From Endozoicomonas sp. G2_1 (GTDB taxonomy: Bacteria; Pseudomonadota; Gammaproteobacteria; Enterobacterales; Alteromonadaceae), in contig NZ_JAGHQT010000011.1 in NCBI RefSeq assembly GCF_017744155.1, positions 1 to 64,000 on the forward strand: a DNA stretch of 64,000 nt. The letters run 5' to 3'. Below, in pieces: positions 10,253 to 21,400 of the stretch. The notes below the pieces were generated by a model, which saw only the letters and a program-made list of their open reading frames with translations, was not told the DNA's origin and did no database searches. Positions within the stretch are counted from its first letter, which is position 1. The number at the start of each line of letters is the position of its first letter. The position numbers and the translations under genes were made by a program.

Positions 10253-11368
10253 TTACCCCCTGTCTAACCTAAGATAACCACCTGGCACTGCAGCTACCAG
10301 ACCTTTGAGTTCAAGTAGTGTCAAACGAGTCAGTGCGTCGTTAGCGCTTAACCGACTGCGCGAAACAATCACATCTACAGGTGTTGTTTCATATCCCACA
10401 CTAGCTAACAATGGATCGAGAAACAAGCTTTGTTGCTCATTTTTCTCAACTTTCACCTGTTGTTCACTATCACTGTTATTAATACGACCGGAGTCTGACT
10501 GAAAATCTAACTGGCTTAAAATATCATCGGCTGATTCCGTTAAAAAAGCGCCTTGTTTAATCAACCAGTGGCAGCCTTTAGCAAGTGGGTTGTTAACAGC
10601 GCCAGGCACCGCAAAAACGTCTCTATTTTGCTCAAGGGCCATTTTCGCGGTAATTAATGAGCCGCTTGGTAAGCCAGCTTCAACCAGTAATACGGCTAAA
10701 CTCAAACCACTGATCAACCGATTGCGCTTTGGAAAATGGCCAGCCCGCGCTGGTGTTCCCGGCAAAAACTCACTAACAATCGCACCGCCCTGCTCAATAA
10801 TACTGTGGGCCAAGCTGCGGTGACGACTCGGGTATACCGTATCGAGTCCGGTGGCGACAACAGCCACTGTCGCGCCACTAAGAGCCAAGCAAGCGCGATG
10901 TGCAAAACCATCAATACCAAGCGCTAGGCCACTGGTTATCGTTAACCCGGCTAAACTTAAATCGCGAGTAATAGCCTTAGTAAATTCACGGGCAGAAACA
11001 CTCGCATTACGACTACCGACAATGGCCAGCTGCTCACTTGATAACAATTCGACATTGCCACGGACAAATAGCACCAGTGGTGGATCGTAAATTTGCTGTA
11101 AGCGCTTAGGGTACAAATCGTCGCTGTAACCAATAGCAAGGCAACCGTGCTGCTGCGTTTGTTCGAGAACCGTCTCGATTTTTTGCCAGTCAGGTGATTC
11201 AATTGCAGCTTGTTGTTTGTCGGTGAGTTTATAACGACTCGGTAAAGGTTGAGTAAAAAGAGCTGTTAAACCAAGCTGCTCAACCAACTCGAGCTTTTTT
11301 TTGACCGACAAACGCGGAACAAATTTTAGCGCGAGCCAGTAATCAAGAGGTTGGCGAATTTGAGGCAC
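10253..11368 (-). CDS. dprA: DNA processing protein DprA
   Basis: DprA binds incoming single-stranded DNA during natural transformation and loads RecA; the gene is also common in non-competent species. The 371-residue protein has an N-terminal helical domain (about 1-75), the Rossmann-like DprA core (about 80-290) with [31 protein letters not shown] and [13 protein letters not shown], and a C-terminal winged helix (about 320-371). The start is GTG at 11368 with AAAGG upstream. It is followed immediately by smg. No competence genes other than this one are in the window. Confidence 0.95.
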   Translation of the reverse strand: MPQIRQPLDYWLALKFVPRLSVKKKLELVEQLGLTALFTQPLPSRYKLTDKQQAAIESPDWQKIETVLEQTQQHGCLAIGYSDDLYPKRLQQIYDPPLVLFVRGNVELLSSEQLAIVGSRNASVSAREFTKAITRDLSLAGLTITSGLALGIDGFAHRACLALSGATVAVVATGLDTVYPSRHRSLAHSIIEQGGAIVSEFLPGTPARAGHFPKRNRLISGLSLAVLLVEAGLPSGSLITAKMALEQNRDVFAVPGAVNNPLAKGCHWLIKQGAFLTESADDILSQLDFQSDSGRINNSDSEQQVKVEKNEQQSLFLDPLLASVGYETTPVDVIVSRSRLSANDALTRLTLLELKGLVAAVPGGYLRLDRG

Positions 11369-11412
11369 TGTCCTTGGCCTTTTCTAATAGTTATTGATTT
11401 AACTATAGCCCA

Positions 11413-11444
11413 CCTTTGCTCAAAGCGTTAGCCTTGAGCAAAGG
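11413..11444 (-). terminator. Long hairpin between the LysM gene and dprA (weak terminator or mRNA structure)
   Basis: A perfect 11-bp stem, CCTTTGCTCAA/TTGAGCAAAGG, encloses a 10-base loop 17 bases after the LysM gene stop. No T-run follows on the minus strand, so it is not a textbook intrinsic terminator. It may slow decay, attenuate readthrough into dprA, or work with Rho. Confidence 0.5.
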
Positions 11445-11460
11445 ATAAAAGAAGGGGAAT

Positions 11461-12546
11461 TTAAGGCGCCGTTACCACATCGGCAAGACGAACAGGCTTC
11501 TCAGTTTTAAGAATCAATGCCATGCTGACACGATCATAGACCTTAAATACCATCATTTCGCCCAGCGCTTCTTCTGGCATTTTATAGTCTGAATCTTTAT
11601 TGGTGAGTTTGTGCCAGCCCGACGCATCTTTTAGATACTGTGGTCCAGACTTAGTCTCAACAATACCAGGGCTTTGACGTTTAATTGCAAAAACATCTCC
11701 AGGCTCAACACTGTGGCTTTGACCACGGTTAATCATCACTACATCAAGCTTGCCAAATTCGCGGACATCAATGCTCGACTGGACAATGGAACCGCGCAAG
11801 CTATCGTCTGCGGCTTGCATGGTAAAGTACGAAGGTAGTAATTGTCCTTCGTTAACAGGAACAACAACATCACCGGCACGAATTTCTCGCTTCGAGCTTT
11901 CTACGTATAGAGTACTTGGCTCTTTATCACTAATATTACCCGCTCTTAGCGCTTGACCGGTACCCGCTAAAATAACTTGATAGCCGAGCATTTCATTGGT
12001 TTCAGGATCAATAACGGGTTTGCCTTTTTGATAAATGGCATAGGCTTTAGCAAGTTCTAAATCGCCTTTGACATAAAGTTTGAAGCCGTCGATACTGGAT
12101 TTATGGCCGCGATCACTCCCTAAAACATAAGGCAATTGCTCAACTTGCGCTTCGGTGAATAAACTGTCGTATTTAATATAAGGCGCTATGGTGCTAAGCG
12201 GTAAAGTACTAACTGGGTTTTGATCTTTTAACTGAGTGCGTACTCGCGGTGACCATTTTAATTCAGGCTTGCCTTTAACCAGCATAGGCTGGCCTTGCTC
12301 GTCAAACACCAAGCGCAACTCATCGCCGGGATAAATCAAATGTGGGTTGTTAATTTCAGGGTTTAAACGCCATAGCTTAGGCCAAAGCCAGGGTTGGTCG
12401 AGGAAAATACCGGAAATGTCCCAAAGTGTATCACCCTTTTTAACCACATAGGTTTTCGGCGCGTTTTCTTTGAGGGTTAGTTGATCAGCAAGCGCTAACC
12501 AAGGAAGAGAAAAGCTAATGACGATTAAGATTATTTTTTTTAGCAT
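11461..12546 (-). CDS. LysM-domain periplasmic protein
   Basis: This 361-residue exported protein has a signal peptide (about 1-20, ending ALA) and one LysM domain at about 33-80 (YVVKKGDTLWDISG ... IYPGDELRLV), which binds peptidoglycan. The remaining 280 residues contain repeated beta-rich segments with no enzyme motif that I recognise. Proteins of this kind are regularly encoded between dprA and def in gammaproteobacteria, divergent from def as here. It probably acts in envelope maintenance, but the specific role is unknown. Confidence 0.88.
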   Translation of the reverse strand: MLKKIILIVISFSLPWLALADQLTLKENAPKTYVVKKGDTLWDISGIFLDQPWLWPKLWRLNPEINNPHLIYPGDELRLVFDEQGQPMLVKGKPELKWSPRVRTQLKDQNPVSTLPLSTIAPYIKYDSLFTEAQVEQLPYVLGSDRGHKSSIDGFKLYVKGDLELAKAYAIYQKGKPVIDPETNEMLGYQVILAGTGQALRAGNISDKEPSTLYVESSKREIRAGDVVVPVNEGQLLPSYFTMQAADDSLRGSIVQSSIDVREFGKLDVVMINRGQSHSVEPGDVFAIKRQSPGIVETKSGPQYLKDASGWHKLTNKDSDYKMPEEALGEMMVFKVYDRVSMALILKTEKPVRLADVVTAP

Positions 12547-12753
12547 GCCGCTGCCCTGCCTGTTTTGTTCATAATCGAAAGTGACTTGGCGATATTTATA
12601 CCTATTACTTCCTATATTGTCAGCTATTAGCTGAAAGCACTAGGATTAATTTCATTTAATGGCTAAAATTACAACATAACACCGTATCAGAATTATCGCT
12701 AATTCTTTTACCCAGACAACGATTTACTAACAGTAGAAAACAAATAAATAGCT

Positions 12754-13269
12754 ATGGCAGTTTTACCCGTATTACGATTTCCAGATGAGAGGCTCAGAAC
12801 CAAAGCCGCAACCGTTGAACTAGTTGACGATAGTATTCGCGCGATTGTCGACGATATGTTCGACACTATGTACGACGAAAAAGGCGTTGGTTTAGCCGCG
12901 ACTCAAGTTAACATTCACAAGCGCATTGTGGTTATGGATGTCTCAGAAAATGCCGATCAACCGCGCGTTTTTGTCAACCCTGAAATTATCAAAAAGAGTG
13001 ATGCGACCTTTGTTAATGAAGAGGGTTGTTTATCCGTTCCGGGCTGCTACGCAAAAGTCACTCGTCACGAAACAGTTACGGTTAAAGCACTGGACCGCGA
13101 CGGCAATGAATTTACCTTAGATGGCGATGAACTATTGAGTATTTGTATTCAACACGAGCTCGACCACTTGGCTGGTATCTTGTTTGTTGATTATCTATCA
13201 CCACTAAAACGCCAGCGCATTAAAACCAAACTCGAAAAAGAAGCGCGTTTACAAAAAGCTAGTGCCTAA
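12754..13269 (+). CDS. def: Peptide deformylase
   Basis: Def removes the formyl group from the initiator Met of nascent proteins. All three motifs are intact in the 171-residue protein: GVGLAATQ (44-51), EGCLS (90-94) with metal ligand Cys92, and HELDH (134-138) with the two His ligands and catalytic Glu. It heads the def-fmt-rsmB-trkA cluster. No strong ribosome binding site is visible before the ATG. Confidence 0.98.
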   Translation: MAVLPVLRFPDERLRTKAATVELVDDSIRAIVDDMFDTMYDEKGVGLAATQVNIHKRIVVMDVSENADQPRVFVNPEIIKKSDATFVNEEGCLSVPGCYAKVTRHETVTVKALDRDGNEFTLDGDELLSICIQHELDHLAGILFVDYLSPLKRQRIKTKLEKEARLQKASA

Positions 13270-13321
13270 TCACTAGCTTTACTTTCTGTTCGACCCAACG
13301 CTTAACTATCAGGATATCCCC

Positions 13322-14290
13322 TTGTCTAAACCTCTCAATATCATCTTTGCTGGCACGCCAGATTTTGCCGCGCAACACTTACAAGCACTGATCGACTCAC
13401 CACACAATGTTGTCGCCGTTTACTGTCCGCCAGACAAACCCGCGGGTCGCGGTAAAAAACTCACCGCCTGTGCAACTAAAGAGCTTGCCCTGAAACACGA
13501 CTTAATCGTTGAACAGCCGGTTAATTTTAAAGCCGAAGCAGATCAAGAGCAGCTCGCCAGCTACAAGGCCGATGTCATGGTCGTTGTCGCCTACGGCTTA
13601 TTGTTACCGGAAGTGATTTTGAACACGCCGAGGTTGGGCTGTATTAACGTTCACGGGTCAATTTTACCGAAATGGCGCGGCGCCGCGCCAATTCAACGTT
13701 CATTAGAAGCAGGTGATCCGCAAACGGGTGTCACCATCATGCAAATGGACAAAGGCTTAGACACCGGCGATATGATCGCTAAAGCCTACTGCGATATTAC
13801 TCCACTGGATACCAGTGCCAGCTTATACCAAAAACTAGCCGAGCTAGGACCACAAGCGCTAATAGACACACTTGCGCAAATGGCAACGGGTGATTATCCG
13901 AGAGAGCCACAAAATAACGAGCTAGCGAACTACGCAGCGAAATTAGACAAAGCCGAAGCAGAGTTAGACTGGCACCAAAGTGCAGATGTCCTCGACCGAA
14001 AAATTCGCGCTTACAACCCTTGGCCAGTTGCTCAGTTTACCTTTAACGAAAGTACAGAGAAAAGCCACCGCATTCGCATTTGGCAAGCACAGCCAAAGCC
14101 GTCAGAGCAACACGACCAAGTGCCCGGCACCATTTTAGCTGCCGATAAACACGGCATTTTAGTTGCCACTGGCGAAGGAGCATTGCTGCTAACCAGTATT
14201 CAACTGCCGGGCAAGAAGGCGCTAGCTGTCGCTGATGTACTTAATGCTCGCGCCGATTGGTTTAGCCCAGGTCAGGTTATTACAGGTTAA
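13322..14290 (+). CDS. fmt: Methionyl-tRNA formyltransferase
   Basis: Fmt formylates Met-tRNAi with 10-formyl-THF, the reaction partner of Def. The 322-residue protein shows [14 protein letters not shown] at the N-terminus, the [17 protein letters not shown] catalytic block with His and Asn, and LDTGDM. The start is TTG at 13322, supported by AGGA seven bases upstream and by immediate family homology; no ATG fits. It lies 52 bases after def. Confidence 0.97.
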   Translation: MSKPLNIIFAGTPDFAAQHLQALIDSPHNVVAVYCPPDKPAGRGKKLTACATKELALKHDLIVEQPVNFKAEADQEQLASYKADVMVVVAYGLLLPEVILNTPRLGCINVHGSILPKWRGAAPIQRSLEAGDPQTGVTIMQMDKGLDTGDMIAKAYCDITPLDTSASLYQKLAELGPQALIDTLAQMATGDYPREPQNNELANYAAKLDKAEAELDWHQSADVLDRKIRAYNPWPVAQFTFNESTEKSHRIRIWQAQPKPSEQHDQVPGTILAADKHGILVATGEGALLLTSIQLPGKKALAVADVLNARADWFSPGQVITG

Positions 14291-14297
14291 CATTGGT

Positions 14298-15647
14298 ATG
14301 ACAACTCACGCTAACGTTCGCGCACTGGCTGCCAAATGCCTCTATAAAGTTGTTGATGGAGGCCGCAGCCTATCTGATGAGCTACCGCAAGCGCAAAGTA
14401 AAGCCGCGATTAAAGACAAAGGCTTATTGCAGGAGCTTTGCTACGGGGTATTGAGATATTTACCCGAACTTGAATACGAAGTTCGCACCTTTATCAGCAA
14501 ACCGTTGAAAGGAAAGCAACGCGTCTGTCACTTTTTAATGTTAGTAGGTGTTTACCAACTTAAGTATTTACGGATACCAGATCACGCGGCAGTCAGTGAG
14601 ACGGTTGCCGCTTGTAAGCCATTAAAAAACTTTCATTTAAAAGGGTTAATTAACGGCGTCTTGCGCAGTGTTCAACGCGCTAGCCAAAAGAGCGCCAGCC
14701 AAGAGAATCCAGCTCCAGAATCAATAACGCAAGCACCTTACAACAAGCCAGCGCCTGTGAAATACAATCACCCGTCTTGGTTTATTGATAAAGTTCGCAG
14801 TGCTTACCCAGAAAAGTGGCAACAAATTCTCGCAGAAAATCAGCAAAAACCACCGATGTGGTTACGGGTCAATCAGCGTCACCACAGTGTTGAACAATAC
14901 CTAGAGAAACTCGCTCAAGCCGAAATTGCAGTTGCGCAAACAGACGCACAAAGTGGTGGCATCTTGCTGACTAAAGCGGTTGATGTTGAGCTCTTGCCCG
15001 GCTTCGACCTTGGCCACGTTTCAGTGCAAGACGGCGCCGCACAGCAAGCAGGTATTTTATTAAATCCTAACAACGGCGACCAAGTCTTAGATTGCTGCGC
15101 AGCACCGGGCGGTAAAACCTGTCACCTGCTCGAGCTCAACCCTAATATTGACATGACCGCACTCGATGTCGACCAAAACCGACTAGACCGAGTACAAGAA
15201 AACCTAACGCGCCTTAAGCTTGATGCCAAACTGATTTGTGCTGACGCCAGCCAACCAGAAAATTGGGCGCAAGCTCAGAGTTTTAATCACATTTTGCTCG
15301 ATGCACCTTGTTCCGCAACTGGCGTGATTAGACGTCACCCAGATATCAAGTGGTTGCGCAAAGCGGCTGACATTGCCGAGCTAGTAGAACTACAACAACA
15401 AATTTTGGTAAAAATCTGGTCTTTGCTCAAACCGGGTGGTACTTTGCTCTATGCAACCTGTAGTATTTTGCCTGAAGAAAACGAGCAACAAATCGCCCGT
15501 TTTATCGACCAGCACGACGACGCTAAGCTGATTAGTCTCAGTCAGTACAGTGCCGATGAAAACGCTTTGGGCTGGCAAATTTTACCCAATACTCAGGGCA
15601 TGGATGGCTTTTACTACGCCAAGTTAGAAAAGCAGCCAAGCGCTTAA
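14298..15647 (+). CDS. rsmB: 16S rRNA m5C967 methyltransferase RsmB
   Basis: RsmB methylates C967 of 16S rRNA using SAM. The 449-residue protein has an N-terminal NusB-like RNA-binding domain (about 1-140) and a C-terminal Rossmann methyltransferase with CCAAPGGKTCHLLEL, DAPCSATGVIRRHPDIKW and YATCSILPEENEQQI; the two Cys are the m5C catalytic pair. I place the start at the ATG at 14298, 7 bases after the fmt stop, with AGGTTA upstream. The longer frame from 14235 would overlap fmt and lacks family similarity. A spacer of about 30 residues rich in Ser, Pro and Ala follows the NusB domain. Confidence 0.96.
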   Translation: MTTHANVRALAAKCLYKVVDGGRSLSDELPQAQSKAAIKDKGLLQELCYGVLRYLPELEYEVRTFISKPLKGKQRVCHFLMLVGVYQLKYLRIPDHAAVSETVAACKPLKNFHLKGLINGVLRSVQRASQKSASQENPAPESITQAPYNKPAPVKYNHPSWFIDKVRSAYPEKWQQILAENQQKPPMWLRVNQRHHSVEQYLEKLAQAEIAVAQTDAQSGGILLTKAVDVELLPGFDLGHVSVQDGAAQQAGILLNPNNGDQVLDCCAAPGGKTCHLLELNPNIDMTALDVDQNRLDRVQENLTRLKLDAKLICADASQPENWAQAQSFNHILLDAPCSATGVIRRHPDIKWLRKAADIAELVELQQQILVKIWSLLKPGGTLLYATCSILPEENEQQIARFIDQHDDAKLISLSQYSADENALGWQILPNTQGMDGFYYAKLEKQPSA

Positions 15648-15721
15648 TTCATTTTTAAGTAAGCGGTTTGGCTCCATTAGCGATACGTTAAATACAAGCA
15701 AAAAAGCAGAACAACAATAAC

Positions 15722-17098
15722 ATGAAGATTATCATTATTGGTGCAGGTCAAGTCGGTGGCACACTAGCGGAAAATTTAGTTGGTGAGAATAACGAAATTA
15801 CGCTAATTGACACCAACCAAGAAATACTGCGCGAACTGCAAGACAAAATGGATTTACAGGTTGTCCACGGCCACGGTAGTCACCCTGAGGTACTACTGAA
15901 AGCAGGTGCCGAAGATGCCGATATGATTGTCGCGGTCACCAATGATGACTCGACCAACATGATTGCTTGTCAAATTAGCTATACCCTGTTCCACACCACG
16001 CGCAAGATCGCCCGTATTCGCTCAGAGCAAATCCTAAAATTCGGCGATGAATTGTTCCACAACCAGCATATTCCAGTAGACAACATTATCGCTCCTGAGC
16101 ATTTAGTGACCCGAGATATCGCCCGTTTAATCGATTACCCGGGCGCATTACAGGTACTTGAATTTGCCGGTGGTAAAGTGAGCTTAGTCGCGGTTAAAGC
16201 CTACTACGGCGGCTTACTGGTTGGCCACGCACTGTCGACTTTGCGCGAGCACATCCCGAACGTAGACACCCGCGTAGCGGCAATCTATCGCAACGGTAAG
16301 CCGATCAGACCACTGGGGACAACCGTGATCGAGGCCGACGACGAAGTATTCTTTATCGCCGCCAGTAAACACATTCGCGCGGTGATGAACGAGTTGCAAA
16401 AACTCGAACCGGCTTATAAACGCATTATGATTGCCGGTGGCGGTAACATAGGCGCCGGGCTTGCCAGTATCCTAGAGCAAGATCACCAAGTGAAACTGAT
16501 TGAACGCTCACCTAAACGCGCTGAAGAGTTGGCCTCAGAACTCGATAACACGGTGGTATTCACTGGTGATTCGTCGGATCAAGAATTACTCAACGAAGAA
16601 AATATTGACCAGTTCGATGTCTTTATCGCCGTCACCAATGACGATGAAGCCAATATTATGTCGTCCTTGCTCGCCAAACGACTTGGCGTGCGCAAAACCA
16701 TGGTGTTAATTCAGCGCGGTGCCTATATAGACTTAGTTCACGGCAGCACTATCGACATCGCCATTTCACCACAGCACGCGACAATTTCAGCACTACTAAC
16801 CCATGTCAGACGCGGTGCTATCGACAATGTTTACAGTTTGCGCGGTGGTGCAGCTGAAGCGATAGAAATAGTCGCTAAAGGTGACGAAACTGCATCAAAA
16901 GTTGTCGGTCGCACTATAAAATCAATCAAACTGCCGCCGGGTACCACCATAGGTGCGATTGTCCGCGGTGAAGAAGTGTTAATTGCTCACTCCAACACCG
17001 TTATTATGGAAGAAGACCACGTTATTATTTTCTTGGTCAACAAACGATACATTTCAGATGTAGAGAAATTGTTCCAAGTCGCGGCCATTTATTTCTAA
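15722..17098 (+). CDS. trkA: Trk potassium uptake regulatory protein TrkA
   Basis: TrkA is the cytoplasmic NAD(H)-binding gating ring of the Trk potassium transporter. The 458-residue protein contains two tandem RCK units, each a Rossmann domain ([13 protein letters not shown] near residue 7 and [13 protein letters not shown] near 239) followed by a TrkA-C domain. The membrane partner TrkH is encoded in this window at 29740-31191. It closes the conserved def-fmt-rsmB-trkA cluster. Confidence 0.98.
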   Translation: MKIIIIGAGQVGGTLAENLVGENNEITLIDTNQEILRELQDKMDLQVVHGHGSHPEVLLKAGAEDADMIVAVTNDDSTNMIACQISYTLFHTTRKIARIRSEQILKFGDELFHNQHIPVDNIIAPEHLVTRDIARLIDYPGALQVLEFAGGKVSLVAVKAYYGGLLVGHALSTLREHIPNVDTRVAAIYRNGKPIRPLGTTVIEADDEVFFIAASKHIRAVMNELQKLEPAYKRIMIAGGGNIGAGLASILEQDHQVKLIERSPKRAEELASELDNTVVFTGDSSDQELLNEENIDQFDVFIAVTNDDEANIMSSLLAKRLGVRKTMVLIQRGAYIDLVHGSTIDIAISPQHATISALLTHVRRGAIDNVYSLRGGAAEAIEIVAKGDETASKVVGRTIKSIKLPPGTTIGAIVRGEEVLIAHSNTVIMEEDHVIIFLVNKRYISDVEKLFQVAAIYF

Positions 17099-17110
17099 TA
17101 AAATCAGTGC

Positions 17111-17129
17111 ATTGCTTTGATAAAGCAAT
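17111..17129 (+). terminator. Possible terminator after trkA
   Basis: An 8-bp perfect stem ATTGCTTT/AAAGCAAT with a GAT loop lies 12 bases after the trkA stop. It is AT-rich and followed by AGTCTTT rather than a clean T-run, so termination would be weak. Confidence 0.4.
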
Positions 17130-17306
17130 AGTCTTTCGCGCTAACTATTCAATATTCATAATTTGTTACAAGGCAACTTTAGCAGTTGCCGCTAGCAGCC
17201 GTTAAACTCTGCCGCTTATCACTATTAATAGCCAAACTCAGCATGCGCATTTCATCACTGATGCGGTTGGGTTAAACTGTTATTGGTCTCAACAAATTAA
17301 GTATTC

Positions 17307-18431
17307 GTGAACAAAACTATGTCTTCAACAAGCACTAAACGCCAATGGTTGGCGCAGCGTCCATATATCCTCGCCATTATTATCAGTCTGCTACTCATTA
17401 CTTGGATGGCATCTGGCATTATGCAAGCGCAAGAGCTACCGGAAACCGTCGACAAGCAAGAACAAATCATCGCCAAAGTTAAGGTTGAAACCATTCTGGC
17501 TGACAACATTAATGACGTTGTTGAGCTATACGGTCGCACCGAGCCTGACCGTGTTACTACCTTAAAAGCCGAAATTAACGGTCGCATTGTTGAGGTACTT
17601 GCTCAAAGAGGTGCCCGAGTCAACCAAGGCGACATTATTGCCAAGCTTGGCAAAGACGACTTACCCGACCAGCTTAAACGCGCAAAAGCGCTGTTAAAGC
17701 AGCGCGAAATTGAATATCGCGGCGCAAAAAAATTAGCAGCAAAAGGCTTGCAAGGTGAAGTACAACTGGCAACCGCTGTCAGCAACTTAGCAGCAGTAAG
17801 AGCAGACATTGCACGCATTGAATTAGCATTAGAAAAAACTGTAATAAAAGCGCCATTTGACGGTGTACTCAATATTCGTCATGTTGAACAAGGTGACTAT
17901 GTCCAAAGCGGCGACAATATTGCCATGGTGGCAGATCTAGAGCCGTTGATTGTGCGCGCCCATGTGACCGAACAACAAGTCGCCCAATTGTCAGCCGATC
18001 AAAAGGCGCAAATTAGAGTGCTCAACCAAGGTACAGTGACAGGTAAAGTGCGCTACATTGCCAGTGTTGCTGACGAAAACACTAATACCTTTCGAGTTGA
18101 AGTGGCGATTGCCAACTCCGATTATCAGTTGCTCGCCGGTTTAAGCAGTGAAGTGACCATTCCACTAGAAACGGTTGCAGCAATTAAAGTATCGCCAGCC
18201 CTACTCGCCCTCGACGAAAATGGCAATATTGGCGTCAAAACTGTCAAAGACAATATCGTTGTGTTTACGCCAATCAATATGGTTAAAAGCGAAAGTGATG
18301 GTATCTGGCTAACCGGTTTAGGCTCTCAGGCTGACATTATTACGTTAGGTCAAGGCTTTGTCCGCGCAGGCGATACTGTTGAGGCGGTTTACGACACTGA
18401 ACTCAAGTCAGTAAATCAAGACAGTAAATAA
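17307..18431 (+). CDS. RND efflux periplasmic adaptor (membrane fusion protein)
   Basis: This 374-residue protein is the periplasmic adaptor of the pump encoded 9 bases downstream. One N-terminal membrane anchor (about 14-36) is followed by the biotinyl-lipoyl-like halves (LKAEINGRIVEVLAQRGARVNQGD and IKAPFDGVLNIRHVEQGDYVQSGD), a short helical hairpin between them and a beta-barrel (VRAHVTEQQV). No lipobox is seen. The start is GTG at 17307; an ATG at 17319 is an equal alternative, and neither has a good ribosome binding site. No TolC-type outer-membrane channel gene is nearby, so it probably uses a shared one. Confidence 0.92.
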   Translation: MNKTMSSTSTKRQWLAQRPYILAIIISLLLITWMASGIMQAQELPETVDKQEQIIAKVKVETILADNINDVVELYGRTEPDRVTTLKAEINGRIVEVLAQRGARVNQGDIIAKLGKDDLPDQLKRAKALLKQREIEYRGAKKLAAKGLQGEVQLATAVSNLAAVRADIARIELALEKTVIKAPFDGVLNIRHVEQGDYVQSGDNIAMVADLEPLIVRAHVTEQQVAQLSADQKAQIRVLNQGTVTGKVRYIASVADENTNTFRVEVAIANSDYQLLAGLSSEVTIPLETVAAIKVSPALLALDENGNIGVKTVKDNIVVFTPINMVKSESDGIWLTGLGSQADIITLGQGFVRAGDTVEAVYDTELKSVNQDSK

Positions 18432-18440
18432 GGGTATCGC

Positions 18441-21400
18441 ATGTTAACTATTATTGATGCAGCCCTAACCCGAACGCGTTCGGTGTTAATGGTTTTTATG
18501 TTATTACTTATTGCTGGTGGTATTACCTACGCCAATATTCCAAAGGAATCTAACCCCGACATCACAATTCCGATGATCTATGTCTCGATGACTCACGATG
18601 GTATTTCGCCGGAAGATGCCGAGCGTATGTTAGTCAGGCCGATGGAAAAAGAACTCAAATCAATTGCCGGCATTAAAGAAATGACCGCCAATGCCGCCGA
18701 AGGTCACGCTTCTGTCACCATAGAGTTTGTCGCCGGCTTAGACCCCAAAGAGGCATTGGCTGATGTTCGCGATAAAGTGACCTTAGCAAAAGCCAAACTG
18801 CCGTCGGAATCAGAAGAGCCAGAAGTACACGAAATCACTATCGCCAACCAAGTGCCGGTCGTCACGGTAATTTTATCAGGCCCGGTCACTGAACGCGGTT
18901 TAATTACCCTTGCACGCTCACTAAAAGACAACATTGAAGGCCTACAAGAAGTACTAGAAGTCGATATTGGCGGTGACCGCGAAGACATGGTTGAAATCAT
19001 TGTCGACCCATTGCTAATGGAGAGCTACAACCTAGATCAAAACGATATTTTTAATCTGGTGGAACGCAATAACCGCCTAGTGCCCGCAGGTACTATGGAT
19101 ACAGGTAAAGGTCGTTTCGCGATTAAAGTACCGTCTGTTTTTGAAACAGTGCAAGACTTGTTGGAGCTGCCGATTAAAGTCGACGGTGACAAGGTTATTA
19201 CTTTTGAAGACGTTTCTATTGTTCGTCGCGCCTACAAAGACCCGAGCACATTCGCACGTTTAAATGGCGAACGCTCTATTTCACTTGAAATCAAAAAGCG
19301 TTCAGGTGAAAACATTATTAACACGGTTGAAAAAGTTAAAGCGCTCATCGAAGCCGATCGCAAACGCTGGCCAAATCAAATTCAAGTGGATTACGTTGGC
19401 GACCAATCAAAAGACGTTAAAGACACTCTGAGCGATCTTCAAAACAACGTATTTTCTGCAGTACTTTTAGTTGTTATTGTCGTAATTGCCGCGCTTGGTT
19501 CGCGATCAGCTTTACTGGTTGGTTTAGCTATTCCGGGTGCTTTCTTAACCGGTATTTTAGTACTAGCGATTGCTGGCCTAACGGTAAACATAGTTGTATT
19601 GTTTGGCTTGATTATGGCCGTTGGTATGTTGGTTGACGGCGCTATTGTTGTCACGGAATTTGCTGACCGACAATTGCAAGAAGGCAAGCCGCGCAAACAA
19701 GCTTATGGTTTAGCCGCTCGTCGTATGGCATGGCCAATTATTGCATCGACCGCGACCACTTTAGCCGCCTTTGCACCTTTGATGTTTTGGCCGGGTATGA
19801 TGGGCGAGTTTATGAAGTATTTGCCAATCACTCTAATTGCCGTACTTACCGCCTCATTGGCAATGGCTTTAGTTTTTGTGCCAACCATTGGTGGTGCTAT
19901 CGGTAAGTCTCGCTTGCTGACACCAAAAGCACAGCAACAAATAGAGCAGGCTGAACAAGGCAACTTAGAACAACTGTCCGGCTTTACCGGCAAATACATT
20001 CGCCTACTTAAAACGGCTATTAGTCATCCGTGGAAAGTGGTTGCCGGTACTATTGCAATAGCTGTGGCGGTTATTATGCTCTACGGCTCTTCGGGCTTAG
20101 GCGCGGTATTTTTTCCAGAAATCGAACCCAACAGCGCCACTATGGTAGTGCGTTCTCACGGTGATTTGTCAATCCGTGAAAAAGACCAAATTATGCGCGA
20201 TATTGAAAGCCGCGTTTTAGACATGGAAGAAATAGAAACCCTATATACCCGCACGGGTGGCAGCGATATTGTTGGTACCTTTCAAGTCAACTTCACCAAC
20301 TGGCAATTTCGTCGCCCTGCCAATGAAACCATTGAAGAGATCCATCAACGTACCGATGACTTAGCTGGCGTAGAAATTGAAGTCAGGAAGAACGAAGACG
20401 GGCCGCAGAGTGGTAAAGACTTGGTGATTCAACTCAGTGCCAGTAACCCGGATAAACTCGATGACGCGGTTAAGAAAATCCGCCATGCACTCGAAGCTCA
20501 CGGCACTTTTACCGATTTTGAAGACACCGGCTCAAAACCGGGCATCGAATGGCAGCTAAAGATAGATCGCAACCGCGCGGCAACCTATGGTGCTGATGCA
20601 ACGTTGGTCGGCTCGACCGTACAAATGGTCACCAACGGCTTAAAGCTTGGTGAGTACCGCCCTGACGACGTCGACGATGAGCTCGATATTCGCGTGCGCT
20701 TTCCCGAAGACAAACGCAATATTGGTCGTTTAGACAGCTTACGCCTAAAAACGCCAAATGGCCTAGTACCGGTTGGCAGTTTTGTTGAGCGAGAAGCAGC
20801 GCCGAAAGTCGATACCATTCGCCGAGTTGACGGTAAACGCGTGGTGTCAATTCAAGCGAACTTGGTTTCAGGCGCTCAACTGATTAGAGAGCTGCCGCTA
20901 CTGCAAGCTAAGTTTCCAGAGTTGGGCATCGACCCATCAGTTCAAATTGAAATAAAAGGCCAAAATGAGGACCAAGCAGAATCAGAAGCCTTCTTACTCA
21001 ATGCTTTTGGTATTGCGCTGTTTGTTATGGCGATTATTCTCGTGACTCAGTTCAACAGTTTTTATCAAGCCTTCTTAATTTTAAGTGCTGTCGTATTCTC
21101 TACCGTCGGTGTATTTTTAGCGCTATTTTTGGTGCAAAAACCATTTGGTATCGTGATGGGCGGGATTGGCGTTATTTCACTCGCGGGCATTGTGGTCAAT
21201 AACAATATCGTCTTGATTGACACTTATAATGTCTTGCGCCGTGAAGGCCTATCGGCAATTGATGCCATCTTGAGAACCGGCGCTCAGCGTTTACGCCCCG
21301 TTATGTTAACCACGATTACCACAATACTTGGCTTGATGCCTATGGTCTTGCAAGTTAACCTTAACTTTTTCGAGCGCACAGCCGTTTTTGGCGCGCCATC

